Positions 1 to 8,103 of a stretch of DNA of 43,067 nt are shown piece by piece (position 1 is the first letter of the stretch; each line of letters begins with the position of its first letter). This stretch comes from a virus. The DNA lies in the IMG/VR virus record IMGVR_UViG_3300027834_000014, positions 1-43,067 of that record; one strand, written 5' to 3'. A program made the position numbers and the translations under genes. Under the pieces are notes generated by a model that was not told the origin of the DNA, searched no databases, and saw nothing but the letters and a program-made list of their open reading frames with translations.

Positions 1-128
1 CACCATTAAGTGTTAAGCCTGATGTTGTGAATTCAGGTGGCAATTCAGTGCCACCTGAACCACCACCACCAGAAGATGATAATGGCTCAGCGCCAAACTT
101 TGAACCCTTCATTATTCTTGATGTTACT
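1..128. repeat. Terminal direct repeat, left copy
   Basis: Positions 1-128 match 42932-43059 base for base except position 9 (A here, G at 42940). The repeat lies inside the large fibre gene, not in an intergenic end. This suggests assembly overlap of a circularly permuted or circular molecule rather than a physical end repeat, but the sequence alone cannot exclude a true terminal repeat. The last 8 bases of the window (43060-43067) do not match 129-136. Confidence 0.9.
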
Positions 129-1672
129 TCATCTTCTAACGATGTTGCTGTGCGTGTGACTGCAATTCTGGCACGTAAAACAGCGGAATTCATAAAGTCA
201 GGCAATTGAAAGTCCGACTCTGAATCTCTTGAAATTGCTTCGTCTAAGTCACTGTAAACCTGTTGACCATAAGCAACAAAAACAACGGCAGGAGAGCTAG
301 GTAATATATAAGCCCTTGCAACAGTTGTCGAGTTGGGAGAGCCGCCAACATTAACAGGCGCGCCAGTGCCGTTATCAAATACAGTAGGATCAATGGTGTT
401 TGTGGTAGTGCCGCCTACAACACCAGTTCGACCAAGTAGCGTTGAGAATACGACAGAATCAACACCAGCAATATTAAGAATGTTTTGCTGTCTATTGCCT
501 TGTTGACTACCCGCACCGATAAAGTGAAGCTCGCCGCCACTAAGGTCAATTTCTAAATTTGCACCGTCTGCAGTTATGTTAAGGCCATTTTTTACAGTAG
601 CACCAAAGCACTCCATAAAATCAAACATTTGGTGTGCCGGTTCGTTTGCTGAAATAACAAAAGGTGTCACCGAGGTAATAGCGCCTGCTGCAATCGTATA
701 AACGCCAAGGATTAAAACATCACGTCTTGTGCTTGTTGTGTATGATGCAATTGGCACTTCCATCGGGTCGCCGTTAACATCAATAGTAATAACAAAATCA
801 CCATCAACACCAAGCGGCGGATTGTAATCTGTTTGTGCCCACTCAACAGTAACAGAGGTGTTGATATCTCCAAGTAATGAGAAAATATCACCGCTACCAG
901 CGGTAATTCTTATCACTGAAGAACTTTGCAACGAAGGAACACCGCCACGAAAAACACCTGTACCGTTTAAGTCTCGCGCTGGCATTTCTACCTGATGCGA
1001 TTGCCCGATATTAATTAACACGTTATTAGCATCAATAACCGTGAATATTTGCTGAACTCGTCCAGTGATCGGGATTGTATCAGTAACAAAACCGTTAGCA
1101 CCTAAGTAGTAAATACCGCCAATAGTAAAGCCGTGGCTAGGTTGATTAGCAACACCTTCCAAGATAACTAAGATGTTATTGGCATCAACGATATCTGCAA
1201 GCATTGAAGACGCACAAGTATTAATATCATTGCTTGAAGCTGCCACCCAGTTGCGCGGGTCGGTTTCATCACGACGAACACCTAAGCCTGACAATACATT
1301 TGCCGGGGTTAATCCGTGACTAGGGGCTGCAACTTGCTCAACAATTACTGAAGGAGTTGAACCAGGGTCACCTTGTGGGCCACGCGCACCAACTGCAATT
1401 TCTACAGTTTGTCGCCACCCAGCAACACCTTGGTAGCCATAAGCCCACCATCCATCACTAGGCACTGAGCTAGTATCTTCAACAATAGTACCGATACCGA
1501 CAATATTAGTTGATCCACTAACACGGGTTAATTCATCTGGATTATTTGAAAAGTAAGTATCTCTGTTTGCTTCACTTGTGAATACCATTGGTTGATCGTT
1601 AGTTACTTTAACCCCAACAATCCACGCACCCGCACCACTTCCGCCTGAGCCGTCGCCTATAATTAAACTCAT
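1..1672 (-). CDS. Large phage fibre protein, N-terminal part (gene continues across the window ends)
   Basis: From ATG at 1672 the minus strand is open to position 1 without a stop. Through the terminal overlap it joins exactly in frame to the frame ending at 40413, giving 1,397 codons including the stop (about 1,396 residues). The start overlaps the stop of the 77-residue gene as TAATG. The N-terminus has a Gly/Ser stretch (residues 8-15) and a short collagen-like GARGPQGDPG run (95-104). The rest is rich in Gly, Asn, Thr and Val, as in beta-structured fibres. It is probably a trimeric tail or head fibre involved in host binding. Its place directly after the major capsid genes makes a capsid fibre a real alternative. 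No chaperone or enzymatic domain was recognised. Confidence 0.75.
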   Translation of the reverse strand, partial: MSLIIGDGSGGSGAGAWIVGVKVTNDQPMVFTSEANRDTYFSNNPDELTRVSGSTNIVGIGTIVEDTSSVPSDGWWAYGYQGVAGWRQTVEIAVGARGPQGDPGSTPSVIVEQVAAPSHGLTPANVLSGLGVRRDETDPRNWVAASSNDINTCASSMLADIVDANNILVILEGVANQPSHGFTIGGIYYLGANGFVTDTIPITGRVQQIFTVIDANNVLINIGQSHQVEMPARDLNGTGVFRGGVPSLQSSSVIRITAGSGDIFSLLGDINTSVTVEWAQTDYNPPLGVDGDFVITIDVNGDPMEVPIASYTTSTRRDVLILGVYTIAAGAITSVTPFVISANEPAHQMFDFMECFGATVKNGLNITADGANLEIDLSGGELHFIGAGSQQGNRQQNILNIAGVDSVVFSTLLGRTGVVGGTTTNTIDPTVFDNGTGAPVNVGGSPNSTTVARAYILPSSPAVVFVAYGQQVYSDLDEAISRDSESDFQLPDFMNSAVLRARIAVTRTATSLEDEVTSRIMKGSKFGAEPLSSSGGGGSGGTELPPEFTTSGLTLNG

Positions 1673-1905
1673 TAGTTACCCGCCTTAATGGAATAAACCA
1701 TATCACCAGTTGGCTGAAATCTTAATTTCTGACCTTTTACGTAAATTATTTTAGTTCCTGTTTCGGTTATCGTATCCGATACAATGTATTCTGTGCCATT
1801 CCATGCTGAAACAATCACACTTCCAGAGGTTGCATTAGTTATTAAAACTAAGTTTACCTCTGTCTCTAAGTATGAAAATTCTTGGGCTGTGTTGTACTGT
1901 GGCAT
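1672..1905 (-). CDS. Small structural-module protein, 77 aa, possible fibre base or head decoration
   Basis: The gene begins with MPQYNTAQEF and is predicted to be beta-rich, with repeated Thr/Ser/Val strands and no cysteine. A good ribosome site (AGGAG) precedes the ATG. Its stop overlaps the ATG of the giant fibre gene by one base, so the two are translationally coupled. It lies downstream of the major capsid gene and a 53-residue gene, after an intervening hairpin terminator. The position and beta-rich composition fit a small capsid decoration protein or an adaptor that seats the fibre. No specific family is recognised. Confidence 0.6.
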   Translation of the reverse strand: MPQYNTAQEFSYLETEVNLVLITNATSGSVIVSAWNGTEYIVSDTITETGTKIIYVKGQKLRFQPTGDMVYSIKAGN

Positions 1906-1939
1906 TTTGTAGCTCCTGCACTTGGTATTTAGAAAGAAT

Positions 1940-1962
1940 AAAGCCCCTGCTAGAGGGGCTTT
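1940..1962 (-). terminator. Hairpin terminator or attenuator, bidirectional
   Basis: A perfect 9-bp stem, AAAGCCCCT (1940-1948) with AGGGGCTTT (1954-1962), encloses a 5-base loop. It lies between the 53-residue gene (stop at 1972) and the start of the 77-residue gene (1905). On the minus strand it probably attenuates transcription after the capsid genes, lowering fibre gene expression. Confidence 0.75.
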
Positions 1963-1971
1963 ATATTTGGT

Positions 1972-2133
1972 TTACTCTTTGGGCTTTTTAGCTTTAATTT
2001 CTGACACGCCTTTGCAATTTTTTAACTTACCTTGCAATTCTTTGTCTTTTGTCTCGAACTCTCCTTGCTCGATAGAAATTAGCTTTACACCTAAGAATAT
2101 ATTTTTACCGCCTTTAGGTATTAAAAACTTCAT
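1972..2133 (-). CDS. Small protein of unknown function, 53 aa
   Basis: A short lysine-rich frame (MKFLIPKGGK to the C-terminus AKKPKE) starts 7 bases after the major capsid stop, with an AGGTGA ribosome site before its ATG. Hairpin terminator 1940-1962 follows at once, so it is the last gene of the portal-scaffold-capsid transcript before attenuation. Small basic proteins just after the capsid gene are common in phages, often as decoration or head-completion proteins. No family is recognised here. Confidence 0.6.
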   Translation of the reverse strand: MKFLIPKGGKNIFLGVKLISIEQGEFETKDKELQGKLKNCKGVSEIKAKKPKE

Positions 2134-2140
2134 GTGTCAC

Positions 2141-3307
2141 CTATCCAATATTATATAAACGAGCCATGTGCGTTTTAGACTGGCGAATTTCAAAAGCGAA
2201 ATCACCAAGAATACGGACACGTTCGCCATCTTGACCAGGCTGTGTTGCATCTTTAGTCTGCCATGCGCCAGAGCTATTAGCGTTATTAGCATTCATAGGT
2301 GTGATTGTAACCATGCGCTTTTCCAAGATGAATAACTCATCATCTGAAACGTTAGTATCAACAACGATGGTTGTAGTTGTGCCAAGTAACGGAATATCAG
2401 AAGGTAACATAGTTACTGAACCTTCATCATTAGACCAATCAGCTAAGCGCTGGCTTGAATAGTTAGCCGCTACAAGCTTGTTTAATTCACGAGCTTTATT
2501 GATACCTACAACAATAGTATCTGACATACCACCACGCTTAACAATTTCAGCATTCAAATCTTGAATGGCATCAAGAGTTAAAGCGCCAGCAGAATGATCA
2601 ACATTAATAGCGCCAGCTTGTGACGTGTAAAAACGCATACCGCCAGTGTATGTGTATTCTTCACCAGCGATTGTCGCGGTATCTTTGCGGCCACGAATTA
2701 ACGCGCGATCTAACTGAATTGTTAATTGACGAATACGTTCAGAAATTTGGAATTGCAAGTCATTGGTGTCACCCCATTGCATTGTAGATAATGCGCGGCG
2801 AGACATTTCAACAGCTGTATCCATAGTCTGAAAAAAGTTTTCAACTTTCTCAGGCTGAAAGATGCCATCATTTTCAGCAAGCGAGTTTTCAGGGCGCGAT
2901 GTTGAGTTGATAGTCAACTGCACTCCAGTAGTACCAGCTTCAGCAACTGTAGCACCGAAACCACGAACAACAGTCAATGCATCGGCATTAATAGCAGTTA
3001 CAAGAATTTCTTCATCTGAGCCATCAGCGCCAAAAGTCATACCAACACGGAATTTTGCACCTTCACCAGTAGCAACGTTAATAGTTGTTGCTGAGTCGGT
3101 AAAGTTGCCTGATGCATTTGCGCTTGTTGCGTCAACACGCATATCAAGCCAGCTCATTTTGTAGCCGTCAAATGCCTGTGTAGCATTGCCCATAGAAACT
3201 ACAGATAATAAGCCCGTTCGGTTAGAGCGTGCAATATCAAAAGCACCATTTACCACTTCTTGAGTCAGCGCAGCCGACAGCGTACCACTAATTATTTCAT
3301 TAGCCAT
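2141..3307 (-). CDS. Major capsid protein (DUF5309/SU10-like)
   Basis: At 388 residues and directly after portal and scaffold, this is the HK97-fold shell protein. The central region around SRPENSLAENDGIFQPEKVENF, followed by the helical stretch with RIRQLTIQLDRALIRG, resembles the DUF5309 (SU10 major capsid) family. Conserved C-terminal elements include the ADWSNDEGSV segment and the LGDFAFEIRQ strand near the end. An AGAGG site lies before the ATG. An internal beta-rich insertion (about residues 65-110, Thr/Ala/Gly rich) may be an insertion domain. No N-terminal protease-processed arm is evident, and a separate scaffold is present. The family assignment is from pattern recognition. Confidence 0.85.
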   Translation of the reverse strand: MANEIISGTLSAALTQEVVNGAFDIARSNRTGLLSVVSMGNATQAFDGYKMSWLDMRVDATSANASGNFTDSATTINVATGEGAKFRVGMTFGADGSDEEILVTAINADALTVVRGFGATVAEAGTTGVQLTINSTSRPENSLAENDGIFQPEKVENFFQTMDTAVEMSRRALSTMQWGDTNDLQFQISERIRQLTIQLDRALIRGRKDTATIAGEEYTYTGGMRFYTSQAGAINVDHSAGALTLDAIQDLNAEIVKRGGMSDTIVVGINKARELNKLVAANYSSQRLADWSNDEGSVTMLPSDIPLLGTTTTIVVDTNVSDDELFILEKRMVTITPMNANNANSSGAWQTKDATQPGQDGERVRILGDFAFEIRQSKTHMARLYNIG

Positions 3308-3316
3308 TTTATACCT

Positions 3317-4048
3317 CTACTTTAATTTTAAGTTGTCTTTTACAAAATCGTTAACACTGGTGTATTTATTACCACTGCTATCCGTGTTGCTAATTTTGGC
3401 ATTAGAAGCACCGCCACTATGATTACTGCCGTTTAATTTACCGCCGCCAAGTGTAGCAATGTCGGCCTTTACTAAAGATGAAAACAATTCATTTTTTGCA
3501 ATTTCTGCAACAAACTGCTCTCTATTTAATGATGAGGCACTGCCGTCGTCATTTAAAAATGTTTCTACCCCTGTCGCTGGGTCAACACTAATATATTCAC
3601 CAATAAGCTTATTAAAAGCTTTCTTTCCTTTATCGGTAGCTAATTCGTTAGTTATCGATTGTGATGTAGCTTTCTTTTGGTTGTCAGCAATGCCCTGCAT
3701 TCTTGAGTTGAAATCATTAGAAGATAACTCTAAGCGTTTTCGCTCGTCCTCTAATTTTTCACGTTCAATGCGTAAGATATCATCAACGTTATTGTCCTTT
3801 TTGGCTTTTTCTAAAGCGTCAATACGCGCTTGTTCAATTTCCGCAGCTTTGCCTTTTTCAAATTCAGATAGTCTGCCAGACAATTCGCTGTTTTCACCTT
3901 TCTGGCTTTCTAACTTGCTATTCAAATCATTAAGCGTGCCTTTCATTTTCATGACACCTGCGTGTTTGTATCCTTCACCATCTTGCACATAATCCTCTTG
4001 TACAAATTCAGGTAACTGCTCGTACTGCTCACTTGTTAACTCTTTCAT
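3317..4048 (-). CDS. Capsid scaffolding protein
   Basis: This 243-residue acidic/basic protein lies between portal and major capsid genes. Residues about 35-125 form a long predicted coiled coil (alternating Glu, Lys, Leu, with LRIEREKLEDERKRLE inside), as in GP20-type scaffolds. The C-terminal third has a Gly/Ser/Asn linker and ends in a short basic helix (VNDFVKDNLKLK), the kind of segment scaffolds use to bind capsid protein. No Ser-His-Asp protease motif is seen. It should direct procapsid assembly and be absent from mature virions. Confidence 0.85.
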   Translation of the reverse strand: MKELTSEQYEQLPEFVQEDYVQDGEGYKHAGVMKMKGTLNDLNSKLESQKGENSELSGRLSEFEKGKAAEIEQARIDALEKAKKDNNVDDILRIEREKLEDERKRLELSSNDFNSRMQGIADNQKKATSQSITNELATDKGKKAFNKLIGEYISVDPATGVETFLNDDGSASSLNREQFVAEIAKNELFSSLVKADIATLGGGKLNGSNHSGGASNAKISNTDSSGNKYTSVNDFVKDNLKLK

Positions 4049-4077
4049 GGCACTGCCTATATTGAGTTTATATTAAT

Positions 4078-4092
4078 GCTAACACTGTTAGC
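4078..4092 (-). other. Short perfect hairpin in portal-scaffold gap
   Basis: GCTAAC (4078-4083) and GTTAGC (4087-4092) form a 6-bp stem with a 3-base loop, 30 bases upstream of the scaffold start. There is no T-run after it on the minus strand, so it may be an mRNA processing or stabilising hairpin rather than a terminator. Confidence 0.4.
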
Positions 4093-4109
4093 GACTTTTA
4101 CTAAATTTT

Positions 4110-4141
4110 AGCCCTTTTGACTAACTAGGTCAAATAAGGCT
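4110..4141 (-). other. Interrupted hairpin at portal stop codon
   Basis: TTTGAC pairs with GTCAAA around a TAACTAG loop, and outer AGCC pairs with GGCT, giving a two-part stem that reaches the portal stop codon. With hairpin 4078-4092 it fills the 92-base gap between portal and scaffold. This may set the relative expression of portal and scaffold or capsid. Confidence 0.4.
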
Positions 4142-5643
4142 TATTCTACTGGTGTAATCACTGGCTCTATGTTGCCAATCTCAGCCATTACATCCTCTAA
4201 TTCACCCTCATGCCAACCAAGCGCAATAAGCTTTTTAGTTGCTTGCTCTTGCGTCATTAACTGAGAATTAACCATTTCAATAACAAATCGACCTGCCTCA
4301 GTATTTGGTGATACTTTGCTAAATTCGCGCGGCATATCAAACATAATATCACCGGCATATTCATCAACACTATCTTGATCAACCATACCTTCAAACATTG
4401 CACAGTAAGCAATAAGCTTTTTAACGCTCATTTCAATGCCAGATACTAGCGGATTTAATACAGCGTTTTGCTCTGCTGAGTTAATCAAAGCCTCTGTTGC
4501 TGAAGTGTCACCAGTTGAGTATTCAGGAACAACGCCACCGATTGAGCGTATTTTATTCTTGCTTGCTTCGTCGTAGTTTTCGAATGACTCTAAAGAACCG
4601 TCTGTACTAGTTGTTTGGATTGTTATTTCGTTACTAGGCCAAAGGTTTGTTTGTCCAATAGCTCGATATCTTCTACCGTTAGTACTTTCAAAGGCTTCTA
4701 GGTCAGCATCTACCATGCCAAACACATCAGTAGTAGGAACAAACTTACGTAATGCTTCTTTATAGTCAGCGCTGGCGTTATAGCGATGCAAGCACAAATC
4801 AGCAATAGGATTTAAAAAGCCTAGCTGCTGAGGTAATTCATGATTAACCTCTTGGTCGCTAACTATTTGCAGTGGGATAAACTTTAACGGCTTCGTCTTG
4901 ATGGTGATGTAGTCAGGCTCACCCTTCTCATAACCGTTATCACTAGAGTAAACAATTTTCTGCTGATAGTAATTGCCATTTTCATCAAGAGCTAAAACAA
5001 TGTAAGACTCAGTTAAATAAAGCTCATCTGTGCCATTGCTTTTAATTCTGTTTTCAATATCATCATCAAAATTACGACCAACTTCTAACAGCATGATAAA
5101 GCGCAATTGCTTACGACCGTTAATCACTTCGAAGTCAGCAGAGATAACAGATTCACGTGAGTACTGCTTGATTGTTGGTCGAGGATTTAAATCAGCAACA
5201 TCAGCAGCGCTTACATCTTCAAGTGCAACGCCTTGCAATCCCTGGTAGTCAACAGCGGCAATATGCCATTTAACAGCAAGCACATTAGAGGCTAAGCTTT
5301 CAGTTAACCCTTTAAGCGTACAACCGTCACCATCAACATTGTTAATTAAATATTCAAGTTTAGGATCAAGCTCTGGCGTAAAATCATCAAGATTAAGCTT
5401 GCCAATCATCGAGGTTAAAGTTTGTGTTGTGTACTCGTCAAACTCTGCACCAACTTTATACTTCTTGTATTGTGCAATAGCTTGCGTTGATGTTTTGTCG
5501 ACTTCATTTGGTGAAGGTAGGTATGTTTCGCCGCCCATCTTAACGAATGGAGCGCCTTTGATTACTGTACGAACCTTGAGAACTTCGTCAAGCATTTCGT
5601 TTAAAGCATAATCTCTTTGTATGTTTATAGACATAAAAGCCAC
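4141..5643 (-). CDS. Portal protein (DUF4055-like)
   Basis: About 500 residues, located between terminase/minor head genes and scaffold. The sequence fits DUF4055-type portals: an N-terminal helical region, the segment VDGDGCTLKGL, the LNPRPTIKQY region (residues about 152-161) and the LNPIADLCLHRYNASADY segment typical of the portal core. The C-terminal part (SATEALINSAEQNAVLNPLV) corresponds to the long stem helix. It forms the dodecameric DNA entry ring and head-tail vertex. The longest frame starts with GTG at 5643. ATG at 5634 (MSINIQ) is an alternative, and neither has a convincing ribosome site. A hairpin at 5644-5667 sits just upstream. Confidence 0.85.
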   Translation of the reverse strand: MAFMSINIQRDYALNEMLDEVLKVRTVIKGAPFVKMGGETYLPSPNEVDKTSTQAIAQYKKYKVGAEFDEYTTQTLTSMIGKLNLDDFTPELDPKLEYLINNVDGDGCTLKGLTESLASNVLAVKWHIAAVDYQGLQGVALEDVSAADVADLNPRPTIKQYSRESVISADFEVINGRKQLRFIMLLEVGRNFDDDIENRIKSNGTDELYLTESYIVLALDENGNYYQQKIVYSSDNGYEKGEPDYITIKTKPLKFIPLQIVSDQEVNHELPQQLGFLNPIADLCLHRYNASADYKEALRKFVPTTDVFGMVDADLEAFESTNGRRYRAIGQTNLWPSNEITIQTTSTDGSLESFENYDEASKNKIRSIGGVVPEYSTGDTSATEALINSAEQNAVLNPLVSGIEMSVKKLIAYCAMFEGMVDQDSVDEYAGDIMFDMPREFSKVSPNTEAGRFVIEMVNSQLMTQEQATKKLIALGWHEGELEDVMAEIGNIEPVITPVE

Positions 5644-5667
5644 ACTAGGTTATTAATTGTACCTAGT
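5644..5667 (-). promoter_or_regulatory. Hairpin directly upstream of portal start
   Basis: ACTAGGT (5644-5650) and ACCTAGT (5661-5667) form a perfect 7-bp inverted repeat with a 10-base spacer, abutting the GTG start of the portal gene. No clear Shine-Dalgarno site is visible here. The element could be a translational control hairpin or an operator. A TATACT sequence overlaps it on the minus strand but has no good -35 box. Confidence 0.4.
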
Positions 5668-5710
5668 ATAGCTTTTATTAACGAATGGTGAAAGTGGCTA
5701 ATTTTTAGTG

Positions 5711-5881
5711 TTATTGACTATTGCTATGGCTAGCTAGACTACCAAGCATTTCTTTTATTTTATCCCCGCTGAATTTAGGCGTGATAACTATGTCTCTTTG
5801 CTTGGTATCAGCAAATTCTTTTTCTGTCTTCATTTCTTTCGTCCGGCTTGTGCATAGGGATTTTATATTATCACTTAGCAT
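5711..5881 (-). CDS. Small protein of unknown function, 56 aa
   Basis: The frame starts with MLSDNIKSLC and ends SLASHSNSQ. Its ATG overlaps the 3-prime end of the YopX-family gene by 11 bases and is preceded by GGAGAGTAAC, the ribosome site seen throughout this genome. The alternative internal ATG (5833) lacks such a site. Composition is charged and helical, with no membrane segment. Function is unknown; it is in the small-gene cluster upstream of portal. Confidence 0.55.
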   Translation of the reverse strand: MLSDNIKSLCTSRTKEMKTEKEFADTKQRDIVITPKFSGDKIKEMLGSLASHSNSQ

Positions 5882-6272
5882 TGTTACTCTCCAATAGTTC
5901 TGGATTTTCGTGAATATTACCGATTACTTTGTACTTATTGCTATGCGCTGTAAGTTGATCGCGTGATTTTGTAAAGAATGGGTTTAAGGCTTTAATGACA
6001 AATGATCCGTGCTCAAAAACAACATAGCCTTTGGTGAGCCAATCAGAATATTTATCCATAGGCTCGACAATATCACCTTCATAGATATCAACACCACTCT
6101 TATCTTGTAAGTCTGTGAATTGGCGCTTAGCCACGATGTCAGCAGAGTCATAATCAAATGTATCTTGGCCATTGGTAAGTCTGTTAATAGTGGTGTAATG
6201 CTTCGCTATTGATGTGGTAAAGTCCCTGTTATTAACCCAGAACATTATTTCGAACTTAATATCTCTCATCAT
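5871..6272 (-). CDS. YopX family protein
   Basis: 133 residues with the two hallmark YopX regions: DKSGVDIYEGDIV (about 57-69) and VIGNIHENPELL (about 116-127). YopX proteins are common in phages and prophages of many bacteria, but their biochemical role is not established. They have a small beta-rich fold. The start is ATGATG after a GGAGAGTA site. It is co-directional with NinH-like and small genes upstream. The family call is firm; the function is not known. Confidence 0.9.
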   Translation of the reverse strand: MMRDIKFEIMFWVNNRDFTTSIAKHYTTINRLTNGQDTFDYDSADIVAKRQFTDLQDKSGVDIYEGDIVEPMDKYSDWLTKGYVVFEHGSFVIKALNPFFTKSRDQLTAHSNKYKVIGNIHENPELLESNNAK

Positions 6273-6288
6273 TACTCTCCTTTATTAA

Positions 6289-6450
6289 TTAATCTTGCTT
6301 GGTTACTTTTACAAAATACTTACTGTGATTCAGGTTTATTTCCAATCCACGCTTTGCCTTTTGCGCCATATTAAACCCAATAACATCCATCTGCTTTACA
6401 GGTTGCCCGCTTGCTCTTTCAATAACATCTACACTGTATGTGTAATTCAT
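6289..6450 (-). CDS. Small protein of unknown function, 53 aa
   Basis: Begins MNYTYSVDVI and is preceded by AAGGA at good spacing. It lies 2 bases after the NinH-like stop and before the YopX gene, so it is part of the same transcript from the promoter at 6706-6735. It is a basic protein (many Lys/Arg, C-terminus VKVTKQD), probably alpha/beta, with no recognised domain. Confidence 0.6.
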   Translation of the reverse strand: MNYTYSVDVIERASGQPVKQMDVIGFNMAQKAKRGLEINLNHSKYFVKVTKQD

Positions 6451-6452
6451 AA

Positions 6453-6665
6453 CTAATCCTTATTAATTAATTCAAAGCCTGCAATAGCGCTACCATCACG
6501 AACCACGCGCAATAATGTATTACCACCTTTAACGATGTAAGACTTGACTGTATTGCGAGCTACGCCCAACTCAACCGCTAAAGCGGACTGATTGCCTCGA
6601 TGAAATATCAATGCACTATTAACGGTTGCTAACTCTACGAACTCAGTTTCTAACTTTGCTTTCAT
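6453..6665 (-). CDS. NinH-like small HTH DNA-binding protein
   Basis: A 70-residue protein with a Fis-like helix-turn-helix: GNQSALAVELGVARNTVKSY (about 24-43), followed by a short conserved tail. The pattern (GNQ, HTH, then a short helix) resembles lambda NinH, a Fis-related protein. It is the first gene of the minus-strand cluster behind a strong sigma70 promoter (6706-6735) and may regulate late genes or its own divergent promoter region. An AGGAAG-type site precedes the ATG. Confidence 0.7.
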   Translation of the reverse strand: MKAKLETEFVELATVNSALIFHRGNQSALAVELGVARNTVKSYIVKGGNTLLRVVRDGSAIAGFELINKD

Positions 6666-6705
6666 TTTAATCTTCCTCTCTGGGATAATTGTTTAGATTA
6701 ATTGC

Positions 6706-6735
6706 ATTATATGCTTTACTTTTGCGCACAGTCAA
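6706..6735 (-). promoter_or_regulatory. Strong sigma70-like promoter for the NinH-like/YopX cluster
   Basis: On the minus strand, TTGACT (plus 6730-6735), an 18-base spacer and a perfect TATAAT (plus 6706-6711). The -10 box is 41 bases from the NinH-like start. It is the best-matching promoter in the window and probably uses unmodified host RNA polymerase. Confidence 0.8.
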
Positions 6736-6773
6736 GTTAAAGTTACCTCAATTACTTAACGGAGAGAAATGCA

Positions 6774-7058
6774 ATGATCGAACTTAACACTCTTAATATT
6801 GACATAGAGCCACCGAAGGTTGGTGATGTATTAGTTGTAAGAACTAAGAAGTCAGGAGAAAAAAAGATACTGGTTACTGTAAAGGATGTTATTAAGTCTG
6901 ATGGCGACTTTGAAATAATATTAAACAAGGCTAGTAATTCTTACTTCCTGTGGGCTATGTACATGAATGGTGAGTCATGGGTGTCGCGCGTTTGGAATCT
7001 TGGGCAAATAACACTTACAGCATCAACAAATAACACTAATAGCTTAATTGATTTGTAA
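6774..7058 (+). CDS. Hypothetical protein, 94 aa (first gene of plus-strand cassette)
   Basis: Begins MIELNTLNIDIEPP. It has a beta-rich N-terminal half with the VGDVLVVRTKKSGEKK motif, reminiscent of small SH3-like barrels, and a C-terminus with several Trp (FLWAMYMNGESW). An ACGGAGAG ribosome site precedes it, similar to the leaders at 24716 and 39167. A weak promoter (TTGCGC, 16 bases, TACCTC) lies just upstream. It is the first gene of a short plus-strand block inside the otherwise minus-strand head region. Function is unknown. Confidence 0.65.
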   Translation: MIELNTLNIDIEPPKVGDVLVVRTKKSGEKKILVTVKDVIKSDGDFEIILNKASNSYFLWAMYMNGESWVSRVWNLGQITLTASTNNTNSLIDL

Positions 7059-7066
7059 CGGAGAGA

Positions 7067-7237
7067 ATGATGAAATACATAAAAACGCTTGCTGTGATAT
7101 TTCTTATATTCGCAGCGGCTAGCCTGATGGTTGTATCGCTATTTGATAGTGCGCCATTAGATATTGAGCTAGGCATATTGCTAGCATTGGTTATTACTTA
7201 TTGTGTTAATGAAGATAATAAAGGAGAGGAAAAATGA
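7067..7237 (+). CDS. Small membrane protein, 56 aa, two predicted TM segments
   Basis: ATGATG after a GGAGAGA site. A basic N-terminus (MMKYIK) leads into a hydrophobic helix (about residues 7-25), then an acidic turn (DSAPLDIE) and a second hydrophobic stretch (about 34-46) with a charged C-terminus. The stop overlaps the next gene as ATGA. It is probably an inner-membrane protein of unknown role. A signal-anchor topology with the tail in the cytoplasm is plausible. Confidence 0.6.
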   Translation: MMKYIKTLAVIFLIFAAASLMVVSLFDSAPLDIELGILLALVITYCVNEDNKGEEK

Positions 7238-8103
7238 AAACAGTTTGTGAGAATGTTGTAAAAGCGGTTAATTGGTTAAAGGGTGATATAGCTAATAGTG
7301 ATGATTTTGGTGGTAAAGAAGAATTTGTATTTTTTAGTGCTGAAAGAGGCGTTTATGGAACAAGCTACAGTAAACACGACGGTGATTTCGATATTCATCA
7401 CGTTTGCACCATTGCAGAGTTCAACGCACTACTAGCAGAAATGGAAAATAATTTCGGTAAATACACTGGTGCAAAGTTTGACGCAAGCAAGGCGACTAAA
7501 TTAGAGGTGAGTAAAGTGGATATTGATTGGAGTGAAGCGCCAGAGGGTGCGACTTATTGGATGCCTAGCGGTGAATTTTGGCAAGAGGCATTTATTAAGG
7601 TGGTTGATGGTAATATACACGTGTGGCGCTCACGCTGGTATCTTGCAAGTGGACATAGTGTTGATTCTTTATTGAAGTTAGGCATGGTTGAACGGCCACA
7701 ACCACCAGTATATACGCAAGAAATGCTAGATAATGGTGAGTGCCCACAGGTTGGTGCTAAGTTATTAATTGCACAAACCATACTTCCTTGCCATGTGCTT
7801 AAGTTTATCGGTCTAGAGGTTGAGGTTATCGGGATTTGTAGTGACTTAAGCGGCAGAAAGGTAATTACATTTGAGCACGAAGAAGAAGGAGTTGGATGCA
7901 TATTATTTCTAGAACATTTTATTAAGCCACTACCACCTAAACAAGAGCTAGAAGATGGTGAGGCTTATAGTTTTGAGGTTAAGTACAGAGGTAGGATGAA
8001 AGGCGTATATATGAGTGTCCGTGATATATTTTATTGCGTCAATGCTGATATTGCCGCTAAAGACTGCACCAACATAACCCTACTTACACCAGAGGGGAAA
8101 TAA
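7234..8103 (+). CDS. Modular hypothetical protein, 289 aa
   Basis: It appears built of exchangeable small modules. Residues about 1-75 are an alpha/beta segment with YSKHDGDFDIHHVCT. Residues 95-150 hold a DWSEAPEGATYW element followed by Trp-rich strands. Residues 155-235 carry NGECPQVGAKLL and a GLEVEVIGI beta unit. The rest is a C-terminal beta segment. The AP-x-GAT element is also in the 87-residue protein at 24872. Such mosaic proteins are common in phages of marine gammaproteobacteria, with no known function. Overlaps the gene upstream by 4 bases. Confidence 0.65.
   Translation: MKTVCENVVKAVNWLKGDIANSDDFGGKEEFVFFSAERGVYGTSYSKHDGDFDIHHVCTIAEFNALLAEMENNFGKYTGAKFDASKATKLEVSKVDIDWSEAPEGATYWMPSGEFWQEAFIKVVDGNIHVWRSRWYLASGHSVDSLLKLGMVERPQPPVYTQEMLDNGECPQVGAKLLIAQTILPCHVLKFIGLEVEVIGICSDLSGRKVITFEHEEEGVGCILFLEHFIKPLPPKQELEDGEAYSFEVKYRGRMKGVYMSVRDIFYCVNADIAAKDCTNITLLTPEGK

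Noticed and set aside
27-209. Plus-strand open frame of 60 codons at the left end
   Set aside because: It is antisense to the continuous fibre frame, lacks a ribosome site and reflects the repetitive coding of the opposite strand.
1922-2158. Plus-strand open frame of 78 codons
   Set aside because: It overlaps the minus-strand 53-residue gene and the hairpin terminator, and has no ribosome site or promoter.
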